Origin: Enterococcus devriesei
GTDB lineage: Bacteria > Bacillota > Bacilli > Lactobacillales > Enterococcaceae
NCBI RefSeq assembly: GCF_001885905.1
Contig: NZ_JXKM01000007.1
Span: 57,749-115,505, forward strand
DNA length: 57,757 nt
Direction of reading: 5' to 3'
The position numbers and the translations under genes were made by a program. Under the pieces are notes generated by a model. That model was not told the DNA's origin, searched no databases, and saw only the letters and a program-made list of their open reading frames with translations. Shown one piece after another: positions 1 to 8,310 of this stretch (positions within the stretch are counted from its first letter, which is position 1; every line of letters begins with the position of its first letter).

Positions 1-287
1 GAAAATAGAGAAATTTTTCGGTCTTGGAAAAAATTCTTCTTTTAAATGAGATAGCTACGAGTCGTTTTTTCGCAGTATAAAAGGATTAGGAATAAGATAA
101 AGGTTTACGACCAATTAATGATACAACCAGTCTAGTCCAATCGTATGCGCACAAAAATTTCTTCTGTTTGATGAGGAAGCTACGATTTTTTGGGCCGTTT
201 AGTAAGATGTAGGAACTAATTGAATGCCTAATTTACTAACTGAATCGCATCTTTTTCAATCTGAAAGCAAGCAGTCAAACACCCTCT
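1..287. other. Upstream non-coding stretch
   Basis: No supported gene. Two blocks, about 28-95 and 153-220, resemble each other imperfectly by eye (both hold GCTACGA followed by a T-rich run and TAGGAA). The block near 172-205 also vaguely recalls part of the type A intergenic repeat (AAGCTACG, then GCCGTTTA). The similarity is weak and may be chance. Confidence 0.3.
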
Positions 288-316
288 TTGATTCTTCAGC
301 CGATCCTTAGTATAAT
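288..316 (+). promoter_or_regulatory. Predicted sigma-A promoter of dus
   Basis: TTGATT at 288-293 and a perfect TATAAT at 311-316 are separated by 17 bases, about 50 bases before the dihydrouridine synthase start. Confidence 0.6.
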
Positions 317-366
317 GATCCTGTTTTGAAAATCGCGTCTGTGCGCGATAGGAGGAAGTACATAGC

Positions 367-1320
367 ATGAAAACCAATTTTTGGGCAGAATTGCCAAAGC
401 CCTTTTTTATTTTGGCACCGATGGAGGATGTGACGGATGTCGTTTTTCGGCATGTAGTCAAAGCAGCCGGAGCACCGGACGTCTTTTTTACAGAATTTAC
501 GAATTCAGATAGTTTTTGTCACCCTGATGGTATTGAAAGCGTACGTGGTCGCTTGATGTTTACGGAAGATGAGCAACCGATGGTGGCGCATATTTGGGGA
601 GATAAGCCGGAATTTTTCCGGGAGATGAGCATTGCGTTAGCTGAGATGGGCTTTAAAGGAATCGATCTAAATATGGGCTGTCCGGTCCCCAATGTCGCCG
701 AGCGAGGCAAAGGAAGCGGTCTGATCTTACGGCCAGAGGTAGCAGCGGAGTTGATCGAAGCGGCGAAGGCAGGTGGATTGCCGGTTAGCGTCAAGACCCG
801 TATCGGCTTTACGGAAAAAGACGAGCTTGAAGCATGGATCAGTCATTTGCTAAAACAAGATATCGCGAATCTGTCGGTCCATATGCGGACGAGAAAAGAA
901 ATGAGCAAAGTCGATGCTCATTGGGATTTGATTCCTGAAATCGTCAAATTGCGAGATGAAATCGCGCCGCAAACCTTGATCACCATCAACGGTGATATTT
1001 TGGACCGTCAGATGGGATTAGAATTGGTGGAAAAATATGGTGTGGATGGTATCATGATCGGTCGTGGTATTTTCAAGAATCCTTATGCTTTTGAAAAAGA
1101 AGCGAAGGAACATACACCAAAAGAAATGATGGATTTGTTACGGTTACAACTGGATTTGCAAGACCAATTCGCTGAACAAGTTCCTCGTTCAATCGTCGGC
1201 TTGCATCGCTTCTTTAAGATTTACGTGAAAGGCTTCCCTGGTGCGAATGATTTGCGTGTCAGCCTGATGGATACGAAATCAACCGCGGAAGTGCGAACGA
1301 TCTTAGATTGCTTTCAATAA
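367..1320 (+). CDS. tRNA-dihydrouridine synthase
   Basis: FMN-dependent enzyme that reduces selected uridines in the tRNA D-loop to dihydrouridine in the cytoplasm. The 317-residue protein has the usual Dus length. The N-terminal LAPMEDVTD is the family FMN-barrel start, and NMGCPVPNV contains the expected catalytic cysteine (about Cys105). The SVKTRIGF and INGDI segments and the phosphate-binding MIGRGIF follow in order. AGGAGGAAG at 350-358 sits correctly before the ATG. It stands alone, with its own promoter and terminator. It is closest in feel to the DusC-like branch of Gram-positive bacteria rather than the DusB copy usually near lysS, so no subfamily symbol is given. Confidence 0.92.
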   Translation: MKTNFWAELPKPFFILAPMEDVTDVVFRHVVKAAGAPDVFFTEFTNSDSFCHPDGIESVRGRLMFTEDEQPMVAHIWGDKPEFFREMSIALAEMGFKGIDLNMGCPVPNVAERGKGSGLILRPEVAAELIEAAKAGGLPVSVKTRIGFTEKDELEAWISHLLKQDIANLSVHMRTRKEMSKVDAHWDLIPEIVKLRDEIAPQTLITINGDILDRQMGLELVEKYGVDGIMIGRGIFKNPYAFEKEAKEHTPKEMMDLLRLQLDLQDQFAEQVPRSIVGLHRFFKIYVKGFPGANDLRVSLMDTKSTAEVRTILDCFQ

Positions 1321-1328
1321 GCTTGGTT

Positions 1329-1367
1329 AAAAGTTCTTTTTCTCACTTTGAGAAAAAGAACTTTTTT
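1329..1367 (+). terminator. Intrinsic terminator after dus
   Basis: A 16-bp inverted repeat (AAAAGTTCTTTTTCTC and its complement) around ACTTT, ending in a T run. Confidence 0.85.
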
Positions 1368-1408
1368 GATCGTGATTAGCGATCTCACGCTCTTTTTCTT
1401 AAAAACTA

Positions 1409-1438
1409 TTGACAGGGCCAACTGCTTTTCGGTACGGT
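1409..1438 (+). promoter_or_regulatory. Possible promoter of the SDR gene
   Basis: A perfect TTGACA at 1409-1414. The best -10 candidate is TACGGT at 1433-1438 (18-base spacer), which is weak, so the -10 assignment is uncertain. Confidence 0.4.
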
Positions 1439-1485
1439 TAACACAAGCAAATGAATACGCTAACAAAAAAGGAGGAATCGGATAA

Positions 1486-2253
1486 ATGTTTGAACTAACA
1501 GGAAAAGTTGCGGTTGTTACAGGAGCCAGCAGTGGTTTAGGGCGAGATGCGGCTATCGCGTATGCGGAAGCTGGGGCAGATGTGGTTTTATTGGCGAGAA
1601 GGTTGGAACGGTTGGAAGAAGTCGCGGCGGAGATCAAAAAGATCGGTCGCGATGTGTTGGCGATTAAAATGGATGTCACCGATGAGGAAAATGTAAAAGC
1701 CGGCATCCAACAAGCTTATGATCATTTTGGCCACTTGGATATCTTGTTGAACAACGCGGGGATTGCTGTCAGAGGCGGGGTCGATTCTTTGACGGTAGAA
1801 GATTTTGATAAGTCGATGGATGTGAATGTCAAAGGGATTTTCCTTGTTAGTAAATATGTAGTGAAGCATATGATGGACAATCACTATGGCCGAATCGTCA
1901 ATGTGGCATCGATCAACGCGGTGATGGCGGATAAAGAAGATGTGTTTATTCGTCATTCTTACAATGCTAGTAAAGCAGCCGTGCTAGGGCTAACAAAAGG
2001 TATGGCGGCCAGCTACGGAAAATACAACATCACTACGAATGCGATTGGGCCAGGGTTATTCGAATCTGAGATGACCGAAGATACTCTCTTCAAGTCGGAA
2101 GACTTTTTAAATCTATACCAAGGTTTGAATCCGATGAGTCGTCCAGGAAAACGCGGTGAGTTGAATGGAACGATCCTTTATTTTTCAAGTGACGCGTCAA
2201 GTTATACGAATGGACAGTTTATTGTAATCGACGGCGGCATGTCGATCGTCTAA
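1486..2253 (+). CDS. SDR-family NAD(P)-dependent oxidoreductase
   Basis: Classical short-chain dehydrogenase of 255 residues. The Rossmann glycine motif TGASSGLG lies near residues 13-20, NNAGI near 89, and the catalytic YxxxK is Tyr159/Lys163 within YNASKAA. The C-terminal IDGGMSIV matches the gluconate 5-dehydrogenase / 3-oxoacyl-ACP reductase-like branch, but the substrate cannot be told from sequence. The start has AAAGGAGG at a normal distance. The gene is monocistronic between two terminators, so neighbours give no hint of its pathway. Confidence 0.88.
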   Translation: MFELTGKVAVVTGASSGLGRDAAIAYAEAGADVVLLARRLERLEEVAAEIKKIGRDVLAIKMDVTDEENVKAGIQQAYDHFGHLDILLNNAGIAVRGGVDSLTVEDFDKSMDVNVKGIFLVSKYVVKHMMDNHYGRIVNVASINAVMADKEDVFIRHSYNASKAAVLGLTKGMAASYGKYNITTNAIGPGLFESEMTEDTLFKSEDFLNLYQGLNPMSRPGKRGELNGTILYFSSDASSYTNGQFIVIDGGMSIV

Positions 2254-2275
2254 GGGATACGTGTTGCAATCAAAG

Positions 2276-2333
2276 AAATCACAGCCTAGAAAGGTACCAG
2301 AAAATGTTTGGTATCTGCTGGGCTGTGATTTTT
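2276..2333 (+). terminator. Intrinsic terminator after the SDR gene
   Basis: AAATCACAGCC at 2276-2286 pairs with GGCTGTGATTT at 2321-2331. A smaller nested hairpin (GGTACC/GGTATC) lies inside, and the repeat ends in T's. Confidence 0.75.
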
Positions 2334-2394
2334 ATAACTCAACCTCAATAAAAAAATGATACGATAAAGGATGAAACAGAGAAAGGAATACGCG

Positions 2395-2775
2395 ATGGAA
2401 AATAGAATGATCCAGCAAAGGATGGAGCGCTTTAAAACGTTTGGTCAGACATTGAAAGGCGCGAAGGTTTATTTTCGGCAGGATTGGCAAGTCTTTTATT
2501 TTGATCTGCAAGGAAAAATGTTTGGGATGATGAGCGATCAAGCAAATGAAGAAACAATCATCACCTTGAAAAATCTGCCGGCAAAAAACGAAGAACTACG
2601 AGAAATGTATCAGGGAATTGTGATTCCAGGCTATTATACGAATAAGAATCACTGGAATTCGATTAAGCTAGTCAGCGAGGAATTAAACGATCAAGCAATC
2701 GAACAATTGATTGAAATTTCTTACCGGCTAGTCTATCAAAAATTAACAAAGAAACAACAAGCTGAGCTAATGTAA
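2395..2775 (+). CDS. MmcQ/YjbR family protein
   Basis: Small cytoplasmic protein of about 126 residues. The pattern W-QVFYFDLQGKMFGMM followed by TLKNLPAKNEELREMY and a conserved HWNSIKL is typical of the MmcQ/YjbR (CyaY-like fold) family, whose exact function is unsettled; DNA binding has been suggested. I prefer the ATG at 2395, which has GAAAGGA at 2381-2387, over the ATG at 2371, which adds eight residues. The gene is single, followed by its own terminator. Confidence 0.75.
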   Translation: MENRMIQQRMERFKTFGQTLKGAKVYFRQDWQVFYFDLQGKMFGMMSDQANEETIITLKNLPAKNEELREMYQGIVIPGYYTNKNHWNSIKLVSEELNDQAIEQLIEISYRLVYQKLTKKQQAELM

Positions 2776-2783
2776 CGGCTGCC

Positions 2784-2813
2784 CCGCACCCAAGTAATTG
2801 GCTGCGGTTTTTT
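2784..2813 (+). terminator. Intrinsic terminator after the YjbR gene
   Basis: CCGCA and TGCGG flank an inner CCAA/TTGG pair and are followed by six T's. Confidence 0.7.
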
Positions 2814-2876
2814 ATATAATAGGATTAAAAAAAATCTTGATAGACTAGATAAAAAGCAATTGAAAGGAGTTTTACT

Positions 2877-3380
2877 ATGATTGAAGTCATCTTAGGAAAT
2901 ATCTCTCGCTTGCCCTTTTCGGTGGATGCGATCGTAAACGCGGCTAATACAGCCTTGATCCCAGGCGGTGGTGTCGATGGGGCGCTTAATCGAGTGGCCG
3001 GTCCGGCGCTAAAAAAAGCGATGGCGGCGATTGGTGGGACACCGACTGGTACTGCGGTCATTACACCTGCTTTTGATTTGGCGGCTGATTATGTTATCCA
3101 CGCAGTTGGTCCCCGTTATCGTGACGGGAAGCAGCATGAAGCGGAGCAGTTGCAGTCTGCCTATGAAGCAATTTTTCATTTGGCGCATCAACAGGCTGTT
3201 CAAACGCTAGCTTTGCCAGTATTAAGTACAGGAATCTACAATTATCCCAAAAAGGAAGCGGCAGAGATCTTGTATCGTGTGGCCAATCGCCCAGAAAATC
3301 AAAATATTGAAACTAAAATTATCGTTTTCGAATCGACTTGGCCACCGCTATTTGAAAAAATTATCGCGGCATCAAGTTAG
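2877..3380 (+). CDS. Macro domain protein (O-acetyl-ADP-ribose deacetylase-like)
   Basis: A single macro domain of 167 residues. The ADP-ribose-binding signature AIVNAANTALIPGGGVDGAL lies at about residues 18-38, followed by VIHAVGPRY near 76 and the loop LPVLSTGIYNYP near 113-124. These match the YmdB-type branch that hydrolyses O-acetyl-ADP-ribose or removes mono-ADP-ribose. The start ATG has GAAAGGAG seven bases upstream. No sirtuin or ADP-ribosyl transferase gene is adjacent, so it is not obviously part of a toxin-reversal pair here. Confidence 0.9.
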   Translation: MIEVILGNISRLPFSVDAIVNAANTALIPGGGVDGALNRVAGPALKKAMAAIGGTPTGTAVITPAFDLAADYVIHAVGPRYRDGKQHEAEQLQSAYEAIFHLAHQQAVQTLALPVLSTGIYNYPKKEAAEILYRVANRPENQNIETKIIVFESTWPPLFEKIIAASS

Positions 3381-3423
3381 TAAATTAAGATAAATCAATA
3401 TTATTATTTAGTTTTTTCACAAA

Positions 3424-3466
3424 TGTAAGCGATATATATATTATCATCGAGAGAAATAAGTGATAA
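3424..3466. repeat. Upstream copy of a repeat flanking the ASCH gene
   Basis: TGTAAGCGAT (3424-3433) then TTATCA (3441-3446) and TGATAA (3461-3466). The same series recurs at 3895-3931 on the other side of the ASCH gene. TTATCA and TGATAA are inverted copies of each other. Confidence 0.5.
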
Positions 3467-3500
3467 AATAATAATAAATAAGCAAAGGGAGGCAAGTTTC

Positions 3501-3887
3501 TTGAAAGCTATCTCTATTCATCCCGAGCCAGTTATGGAAATTCTTGCGGGAAAGAAAACAAAGGAATATCGTTCATGGACTACGCATTATCGTGGGCCAT
3601 TACTAATTTGCTCAACGGCAATCAAAACCCCCGGCTGCATTTCGGGGCATGCGGTTTGTATTGTGGACTTGGTTGATGTGGAGCAGTTAGGGGAAGGCTC
3701 TTACGCTTGGATCTTTAAAAATGTACGCTGCATCCATCCTTTTTCCATCAAAGGTCAGCGTCGTCTTTACCACGTTCCGGATGAACGCATCGTGGAACCG
3801 ATGAAGGGTGAATTTTTAGTTGAAGACGGGGAGAAGGTCGTCACCGAAGAATTTTGGCAAAAGTATTATCTCCCATTGATTAGTTAA
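3501..3887 (+). CDS. ASCH domain protein
   Basis: 128-residue protein with the ASCH fold pattern (PUA-like beta barrel). MKAISIHPEPVMEILAGKKTKEYRSW is the usual family start, in which the KK-x-EYR part lies in the presumed nucleic-acid-binding cleft, and GPLLICST follows. ASCH proteins are thought to bind RNA or modified nucleosides; some are N4-acetylcytidine amidohydrolases, but the family assignment alone does not prove that here. The start is TTG, preceded by GGGAGG at 3486-3491. Flanking sequence is very AT-rich and carries a duplicated motif on both sides. Confidence 0.8.
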   Translation: MKAISIHPEPVMEILAGKKTKEYRSWTTHYRGPLLICSTAIKTPGCISGHAVCIVDLVDVEQLGEGSYAWIFKNVRCIHPFSIKGQRRLYHVPDERIVEPMKGEFLVEDGEKVVTEEFWQKYYLPLIS

Positions 3888-3894
3888 TTGATTT

Positions 3895-3931
3895 TGTAAG
3901 CGATTTTTTATAAAAATTATCAGAGTGATAA
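3895..3931. repeat. Downstream copy of the repeat flanking the ASCH gene
   Basis: TGTAAGCGAT (3895-3904), TTATCA (3917-3922), TGATAA (3926-3931): the same order and orientation as at 3424-3466, with shorter spacing. Confidence 0.5.
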
Positions 3932-4180
3932 ATGAGTTGTCTAGTATTAATGGGAGGAAAAAGAACTAGCTGGATCAATTCTAGTGAGTTTATGTGAAGT
4001 AGAATAAACAAAAAAATTAAATTTTTTTAAAAGTTCATTTAGAAAGCTGAAGCTAAGGGCTTAAAGTAGCTGATTCGTGGTCTTTTTTACGAAATAAAAT
4101 TGCTTTTTTTCAATTTTTTTCCTAATTTTTAAAAAATGGATTTTCCTAATTTATACATTTTGAATTATTTTGGGCTAAAA
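3932..4180. other. AT-rich non-coding stretch
   Basis: No credible gene on either strand. With the leader at 4210-4434 this makes a gap of about 550 bases before the Mga-like regulator. Nothing besides the promoter at 4181-4209 stands out. Confidence 0.5.
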
Positions 4181-4209
4181 TTGTCAATATCACTTTAATA
4201 TATTATTAT
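4181..4209 (+). promoter_or_regulatory. Predicted promoter of the Mga-like regulator
   Basis: TTGTCA at 4181-4186, a 17-base spacer and TATTAT at 4204-4209. This implies a leader of about 220 bases before the coding start. Confidence 0.5.
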
Positions 4210-4434
4210 TTGTTAACAACAAAGAAGATTCCAAGTATTCAAGTCTTTTTTTGAATAAGGCGATGAAAGCAAAATGAGAAAGTGATACGGGTTGTAAGTT
4301 CTTTTCTTTTTCCGTAGAGGTATTTTTCGGGCTAAATCTATCTTGTAAAAAGGCGGGTACTTTATTTTCTGAGATGAGTTGTTTGGAGAGAGATGAGGTT
4401 TGGCAGGGGCGTTCTTTAAAAGGGGAGAATGATC

Positions 4435-5958
4435 GTGGACTTTCGTACAATTTTAGGAACAAGTAATAAGCGTCGATTAGCGTTGTTGGAGCAGCTGTAT
4501 TATCGAAGAGATGGTTGGTCGAGTGATCAATTGTTAAGTGAACTGAATTGTTCATTACCAATTTTATTAAATGATATTGAACTAATTAATGGAGAAAATC
4601 CGAATTTTCAAATCATTAAAACGAAAGGACTCTACCGTTTGATCGTGGATAAGACGGTTAGCTTGGGTAATTTATACGCAAATATCTTAAATACTTGTCC
4701 GGAATTTCAGATCATCGAAGAATTGTTATATGAAGAGTGTGAGAACATCACCGCCTTAGCAAAGAAGCTGTATCTTAGTTCTTCTAATACGCAGCGCTAT
4801 TTGAAAAAGATCGAGAAGGTCTTGACGCAGGCTGGGATGGAATTATGCTATCGGCCATTACGAATCGAAGGGAATGAAGCTGAGATTCGTAATTTTTATT
4901 ATCGTTTTTATAGCGAGCGTCAAAGCGCTTTTGAAAGTACCTTGCCGAAATTACCAACGAAGCACTATTACATCATTGAACAATATGTCCAAGATTTTGT
5001 GGAGGCGAATCAGATCCACGAAAAATATATTTTCAAAAAACGTGTCATCTATAATATGTACATCAGCTTTTGGCGGATAAAGAGCGGGCACGATTATCCT
5101 GAAGACGAGCTGCGGACGGAAGGGCTGATCATGCCTTTAGGCGTCTCTTATAAAAGACTAAAGCAAGCCGTTCGCGATGGTGTGAATCTAGAGTTAACCC
5201 CGATGATGCTGCGAGATACGCTGTGGCTAACGTATTCTGACTCGATTGTTTTCAGTATTCCTCATCGGGAGATCGCCATGACGGATAATCCGAAGTATCA
5301 AAAATTATTTATGGAGCATTATGAGCTAGTCGAGGAATTCAATCAAATGCTGGGTCATCGTTTAACCAAGCAAGCGCGAATTGATTTGACGACGGTGCTG
5401 TGCAATGATTTTTATTTCTGCAATCCTGAAGGTAAATATATCGGACTGCTTTGGCGCAATCGAACCTCTTTTCTAAAGGAAGTTTCCCGCGTATATCGTC
5501 GCGGAGTAGAAAAAATCAGAGATTTAGTCGAGCGTTTCGTAGATAAGTATCAGATGTTCCAAGATGAGGATTATATCCGGAACTATATTTATTTATTAGT
5601 TACGACAGAGGTCAAGAGCTTAGATTGGTTAGCCAGTCAGGATCATTTGCTAAAAGTTTTATTATTATCAGATTTAACTCCGACTGAGGAAACCTTTCTG
5701 ACAAGACAAATTCAAGTTTCGGTGTACGGGAATTTTTCCATTCATCATTTTGAAAAGTTAGTCGGCGGCTCTTTACAGCTGCAAGAGGAATTAAAAAAAT
5801 ACGATTGTCTGATTACCACGGGCTCTGCTGAAGGTCTGCCAAAGGATTACCCGGTAGTAGTGATCGATCCTTTTTTGACGGTTCAAAGTACTCGCTGGAT
5901 TCAAGAGATGGTTAGTGAGCTGGCGGAAAAGCGCAGTCTTGTTTCTGTGGTAGAATAG
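4435..5958 (+). CDS. Mga-like helix-turn-helix transcriptional regulator
   Basis: Protein of about 507 residues with the layout of the Mga/AtxA-like family: an N-terminal winged HTH region (RRLALLEQLYYRRDGWSSDQLL), a second HTH near residues 80-130 (LAKKLYLSSSNTQRYLKKIEKVL) and a long alpha-helical middle region resembling degenerate PRD domains. Such proteins regulate surface or sugar-use genes in streptococci and enterococci. I prefer the GTG at 4435, seven bases after AGGGGAG (4421-4427), over the ATG at 4429, which is too close. The gene directly precedes the MazG-like gene, which may share its message. No obvious target lies next to it. Confidence 0.75.
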   Translation: MDFRTILGTSNKRRLALLEQLYYRRDGWSSDQLLSELNCSLPILLNDIELINGENPNFQIIKTKGLYRLIVDKTVSLGNLYANILNTCPEFQIIEELLYEECENITALAKKLYLSSSNTQRYLKKIEKVLTQAGMELCYRPLRIEGNEAEIRNFYYRFYSERQSAFESTLPKLPTKHYYIIEQYVQDFVEANQIHEKYIFKKRVIYNMYISFWRIKSGHDYPEDELRTEGLIMPLGVSYKRLKQAVRDGVNLELTPMMLRDTLWLTYSDSIVFSIPHREIAMTDNPKYQKLFMEHYELVEEFNQMLGHRLTKQARIDLTTVLCNDFYFCNPEGKYIGLLWRNRTSFLKEVSRVYRRGVEKIRDLVERFVDKYQMFQDEDYIRNYIYLLVTTEVKSLDWLASQDHLLKVLLLSDLTPTEETFLTRQIQVSVYGNFSIHHFEKLVGGSLQLQEELKKYDCLITTGSAEGLPKDYPVVVIDPFLTVQSTRWIQEMVSELAEKRSLVSVVE

Positions 5959-5977
5959 GAGCGAAAGAAGGTTGACT

Positions 5978-6271
5978 ATGAACAGTATGGAAAAAATCAA
6001 TCAATTTCGTGACGAACGAAACTGGCGTCCCTTTCATAATGAAAAGGATCTGGCGCTGTCGATTACACTAGAAGCGGCGGAGCTTTTAGAGCTTTTTCAA
6101 TGGAAGGACTCGGAAGAAGCACGAACGCAAACCGAACGCTTGAAGGAAGAGCTAGCGGATGTTTTGATCTATTCGTATATGATGGCAGATAATTTGGACT
6201 TCGATATCGATGAGATCATCAGTGAAAAATTAAAGAAAAATGCCATCAAGTATCCTGTTGATGAAGCATAG
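5978..6271 (+). CDS. MazG-like nucleotide pyrophosphohydrolase
   Basis: 97-residue all-alpha NTP pyrophosphohydrolase-like protein (MazG/RS21-C6 type). The metal-binding pattern is visible: LEAAELLELFQW, then EELADVLIYSYMMAD, giving the ExxE...ExxD acidic residues that coordinate magnesium. Members hydrolyse non-canonical or excess (d)NTPs to monophosphates. The ATG at 5978 has AAGAAGG six bases upstream; the TTG at 5972 is too close. It follows the Mga-like gene by 19 bases and probably shares its transcript. Confidence 0.85.
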   Translation: MNSMEKINQFRDERNWRPFHNEKDLALSITLEAAELLELFQWKDSEEARTQTERLKEELADVLIYSYMMADNLDFDIDEIISEKLKKNAIKYPVDEA

Positions 6272-6305
6272 AAAAAGCGGCAGAGCAAATTCTGCCGCTT
6301 TTTTA
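6272..6305. terminator. Bidirectional intrinsic terminator
   Basis: AAAAAGCGGCAGA (6272-6284) pairs with TCTGCCGCTTTTT (6291-6303) around GCAAAT. It serves the pyrophosphohydrolase on plus and the VOC gene on minus. Confidence 0.85.
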
Positions 6306-6692
6306 TTCGTGTAGTTCTAACGGCAAACCATCGGGATCGAAAAAGAACGTCATCCGGTCACCAGTAAAGGCATCTTTGCGTAAAGGTTCGCAGTCCACCC
6401 CTTGTTCCTTTAAGTAGGCGACTGTCGCTTCGATGTCTTCTGTTTTAAAAGCGAGATGACGCAAACCGGCCGCTTCAGGAAAACTGGGACGTTGAGGCGG
6501 GTTATTTGCAGCAAAAATTTCTAATTCAGCATCATTTAGCTGCAAATCCAATTTATAATCCTCTCGTTCTGGACGATAATTTTCACGAATGATGGGCAGA
6601 CCTAAGATATCGACATAAAAGTTACGAGCCTTCTGATAATCAGAAACAATGATCGCCACATGATGAATGGCGGAAAAATTTGGTTTTGGCAT
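6303..6692 (-). CDS. VOC family (glyoxalase/YaeR-like) protein
   Basis: 129-residue vicinal-oxygen-chelate protein. IHHVAIIVSDYQKARNFYVDILGLPIIRE is the first beta-alpha-beta module. LRHLAFKTEDIEATVAYL and FFFDPDGLPLELHE form the second. His11, His75 and the C-terminal Glu are plausible metal ligands. It most resembles the GloA2/YaeR group, which is often annotated as lactoylglutathione lyase-like, but the substrate is unknown. AAAGGAGG lies before the start. The gene is alone on the minus strand between terminator and riboswitch promoter. Confidence 0.85.
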   Translation of the reverse strand: MPKPNFSAIHHVAIIVSDYQKARNFYVDILGLPIIRENYRPEREDYKLDLQLNDAELEIFAANNPPQRPSFPEAAGLRHLAFKTEDIEATVAYLKEQGVDCEPLRKDAFTGDRMTFFFDPDGLPLELHE

Positions 6693-6742
6693 AAAAGTTG
6701 CCCTCCTTTTTCCTAAGTATAAGCTAGTTGGAATAAAAAAAG

Positions 6743-6753
6743 TATGTTATACT
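6743..6753 (+). promoter_or_regulatory. Extended -10 promoter of the thi operon
   Basis: TGTTATACT matches an extended -10 (TGnTATAAT-like; TATACT at 6748-6753), some 20 bases before the TPP riboswitch. No good -35 is seen. Confidence 0.4.
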
Positions 6754-6772
6754 TCAAACAAATTGAAGAGAA

Positions 6773-6845
6773 ACATTTGGGGTGCTATTTAGCTGAGATT
6801 ATACCCACTGAACCTGATGCAGTTAAGACTGTCGAAGGGAAATGT
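6773..6845 (+). ncRNA. TPP riboswitch (thi-box)
   Basis: The conserved thi-box elements appear in order: GGGGTGC near 6779-6785, CTGAGA near 6793-6798, then ACCC and CTGAACCTGAT near 6813-6837 and CGAAGGGAA. Outer stem P1 is ACATTT (6773-6778) with AAATGT (6840-6845). It precedes the thi genes and a terminator, so thiamine pyrophosphate binding should favour termination. Confidence 0.95.
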
Positions 6846-6862
6846 AGCTAGTGATGAATTGT

Positions 6863-6894
6863 ACCCGACCAGTTTTTTTTGTGGTTGGGTTTTT
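6863..6894 (+). terminator. Riboswitch expression-platform terminator
   Basis: ACCCGACCA (6863-6871) pairs with TGGTTGGGT (6882-6890) and is followed by T's, 18 bases after the riboswitch P1 stem and 80 bases before thiW. Confidence 0.85.
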
Positions 6895-6973
6895 CTATTT
6901 TTACAATGACTTTCTAGCAGCAAGAGTGGAACGACCAGCCCCAAATATCTCTTGAGGAAAAGGGGCTGTTTGC

Positions 6974-7495
6974 ATGGAAAAAGATCGTATCCATAAGTTG
7001 ACCTTGTTGGCGTTGATGATTGCTTTAGACGTAGTGTTGTCTCCGTTAATGAGGATTGAAGGGATGGCGCCGATGTCGAGCGTCATGAATATTATTGCCG
7101 GAGTATTGCTGGGTCCTTTTTACGGTACCATGATGGCTTTGGTTTGTGCGTTGATTCGTATGACGATGTTGGGGATTCCACCGTTAGCTTTAACGGGGGC
7201 AGTCTTCGGGGCTTTTTTTGCAGGGCTGTTCTACAAGTTTGGCAGAAAGCTCGTCTGGTCGATGGTAGGTGAAATTTTTGGGACGGGAATCTTAGGCTCA
7301 TTGCTGTCTTATCCGGTGATGGTTTGGTTTACTGGCAGTCAGCAGGAATTATATTGGCTGATTTATACGCCGCGTTTTATCGGCGCGACCTTGATTGGTT
7401 CCGCTATCGCCTTTGTTGTTTTGGTGAAGCTGAAAGAAACAAAAATATTCAAGCGCTGGCAGCGATTGTTTTTTGAAGGGAGAAGGTTTGAATGA
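6974..7495 (+). CDS. thiW: ECF transporter S component ThiW
   Basis: 173-residue membrane protein with about five hydrophobic segments, starting MEKDRIHKLTLLALMIALDVVLSPL, an S-component-like start. Length, small size and position directly behind a TPP riboswitch and before thiM identify it as ThiW, the predicted substrate-binding subunit for the thiazole moiety of thiamine. It would work with the shared ECF ATPase/T module, which is not in this window. The start has GAGGAAAAGGGG about 10 bases upstream. It overlaps thiM by four bases (ATGA), showing translational coupling. Confidence 0.88.
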   Translation: MEKDRIHKLTLLALMIALDVVLSPLMRIEGMAPMSSVMNIIAGVLLGPFYGTMMALVCALIRMTMLGIPPLALTGAVFGAFFAGLFYKFGRKLVWSMVGEIFGTGILGSLLSYPVMVWFTGSQQELYWLIYTPRFIGATLIGSAIAFVVLVKLKETKIFKRWQRLFFEGRRFE

Positions 7496-8310
7496 AAACG
7501 GTTGAGATAAGTGCGAGCATGCCTTTGGCAAATGCGCCCTTGGTTCATTGTATTACGAATGAGGTGACTTGCGAAACAGTGGCCAATGCTTTGCTGTACG
7601 TGGGGGCTAAACCCATCATGGCTTCAGACGAGCGGGAGTTTGCGGAGCTGTTTCAGCAGACCGACAGCTTGCTGTTGAATATTGGTCATTTGTCAAAAAC
7701 ACGGGAAAAAAGTTTAGTGGCGGCTGCTGAATTGGCTAAAGAGCTGAAAAAGCCAACCGTCGTGGATTTAGTCGGCTATGGTGTCAGTGCGGTCCGGAAT
7801 CAAGTTGGCCGTTTGCTGGTAGCGGCGGAGCCCACTGTGGTAAAGGGAAATATTTCTGAGCTGCGGAATTTTTGCGGGTTACCGAGTCAGGCTCGTGGGG
7901 TGGACGGTAGTCCGTTGGATCAAAGTGAAGCGGCGCTGGAGGAATTAACGCTTGCTTTACAAAAATTGACGGTGGACTATCCACGAACGATTTTCTTAGC
8001 CACGGGCAGTCAAGACCTGGTGGTGGATCAAAAGAATAGCTGGCGTTTGCAAAATGGCGTACCGGAGTTGGATCGTTTTACTGGCACCGGTGATGTGGTG
8101 GGCGCATTGATCGCGGCCTTGCTAGGCAGTGGAGTGGTTGGAGCAGCAGCGGTAGTGAGTGCCGTCAGTTATTTCAACTGTTGCGGTGAAGCGGCTAAAA
8201 ATCAGCGAGGCTTAGCAAATTTTCGGCAAGAGACATTGAATCAATTGACTTTGTTGATGGAAACAGAGTGGACAAAAGGTGTGAAAGGATGGCAACGCTC
8301 ATGGATTTAA
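7492..8310 (+). CDS. thiM: Hydroxyethylthiazole kinase
   Basis: Phosphorylates salvaged 4-methyl-5-(2-hydroxyethyl)thiazole to its phosphate. The 272-residue ribokinase-fold protein shows the ThiM start [20 protein letters not shown], the central [13 protein letters not shown] and VKGNISELR, and the GTGDVVGAL anion hole with the catalytic Asp/Cys region. It overlaps thiW (ATGA) at its start and thiE at its end. Within a thiW-thiM-thiE-thiD set with no thiC or thiG it supports salvage rather than de novo synthesis. Confidence 0.95.
   Translation: MKTVEISASMPLANAPLVHCITNEVTCETVANALLYVGAKPIMASDEREFAELFQQTDSLLLNIGHLSKTREKSLVAAAELAKELKKPTVVDLVGYGVSAVRNQVGRLLVAAEPTVVKGNISELRNFCGLPSQARGVDGSPLDQSEAALEELTLALQKLTVDYPRTIFLATGSQDLVVDQKNSWRLQNGVPELDRFTGTGDVVGALIAALLGSGVVGAAAVVSAVSYFNCCGEAAKNQRGLANFRQETLNQLTLLMETEWTKGVKGWQRSWI

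Noticed and set aside
4190-4561. Minus-strand frame of 123 codons opposite the Mga-like gene start
   Set aside because: No ribosome site, no recognisable family, and it is antisense to the leader and first codons of a well-supported gene.
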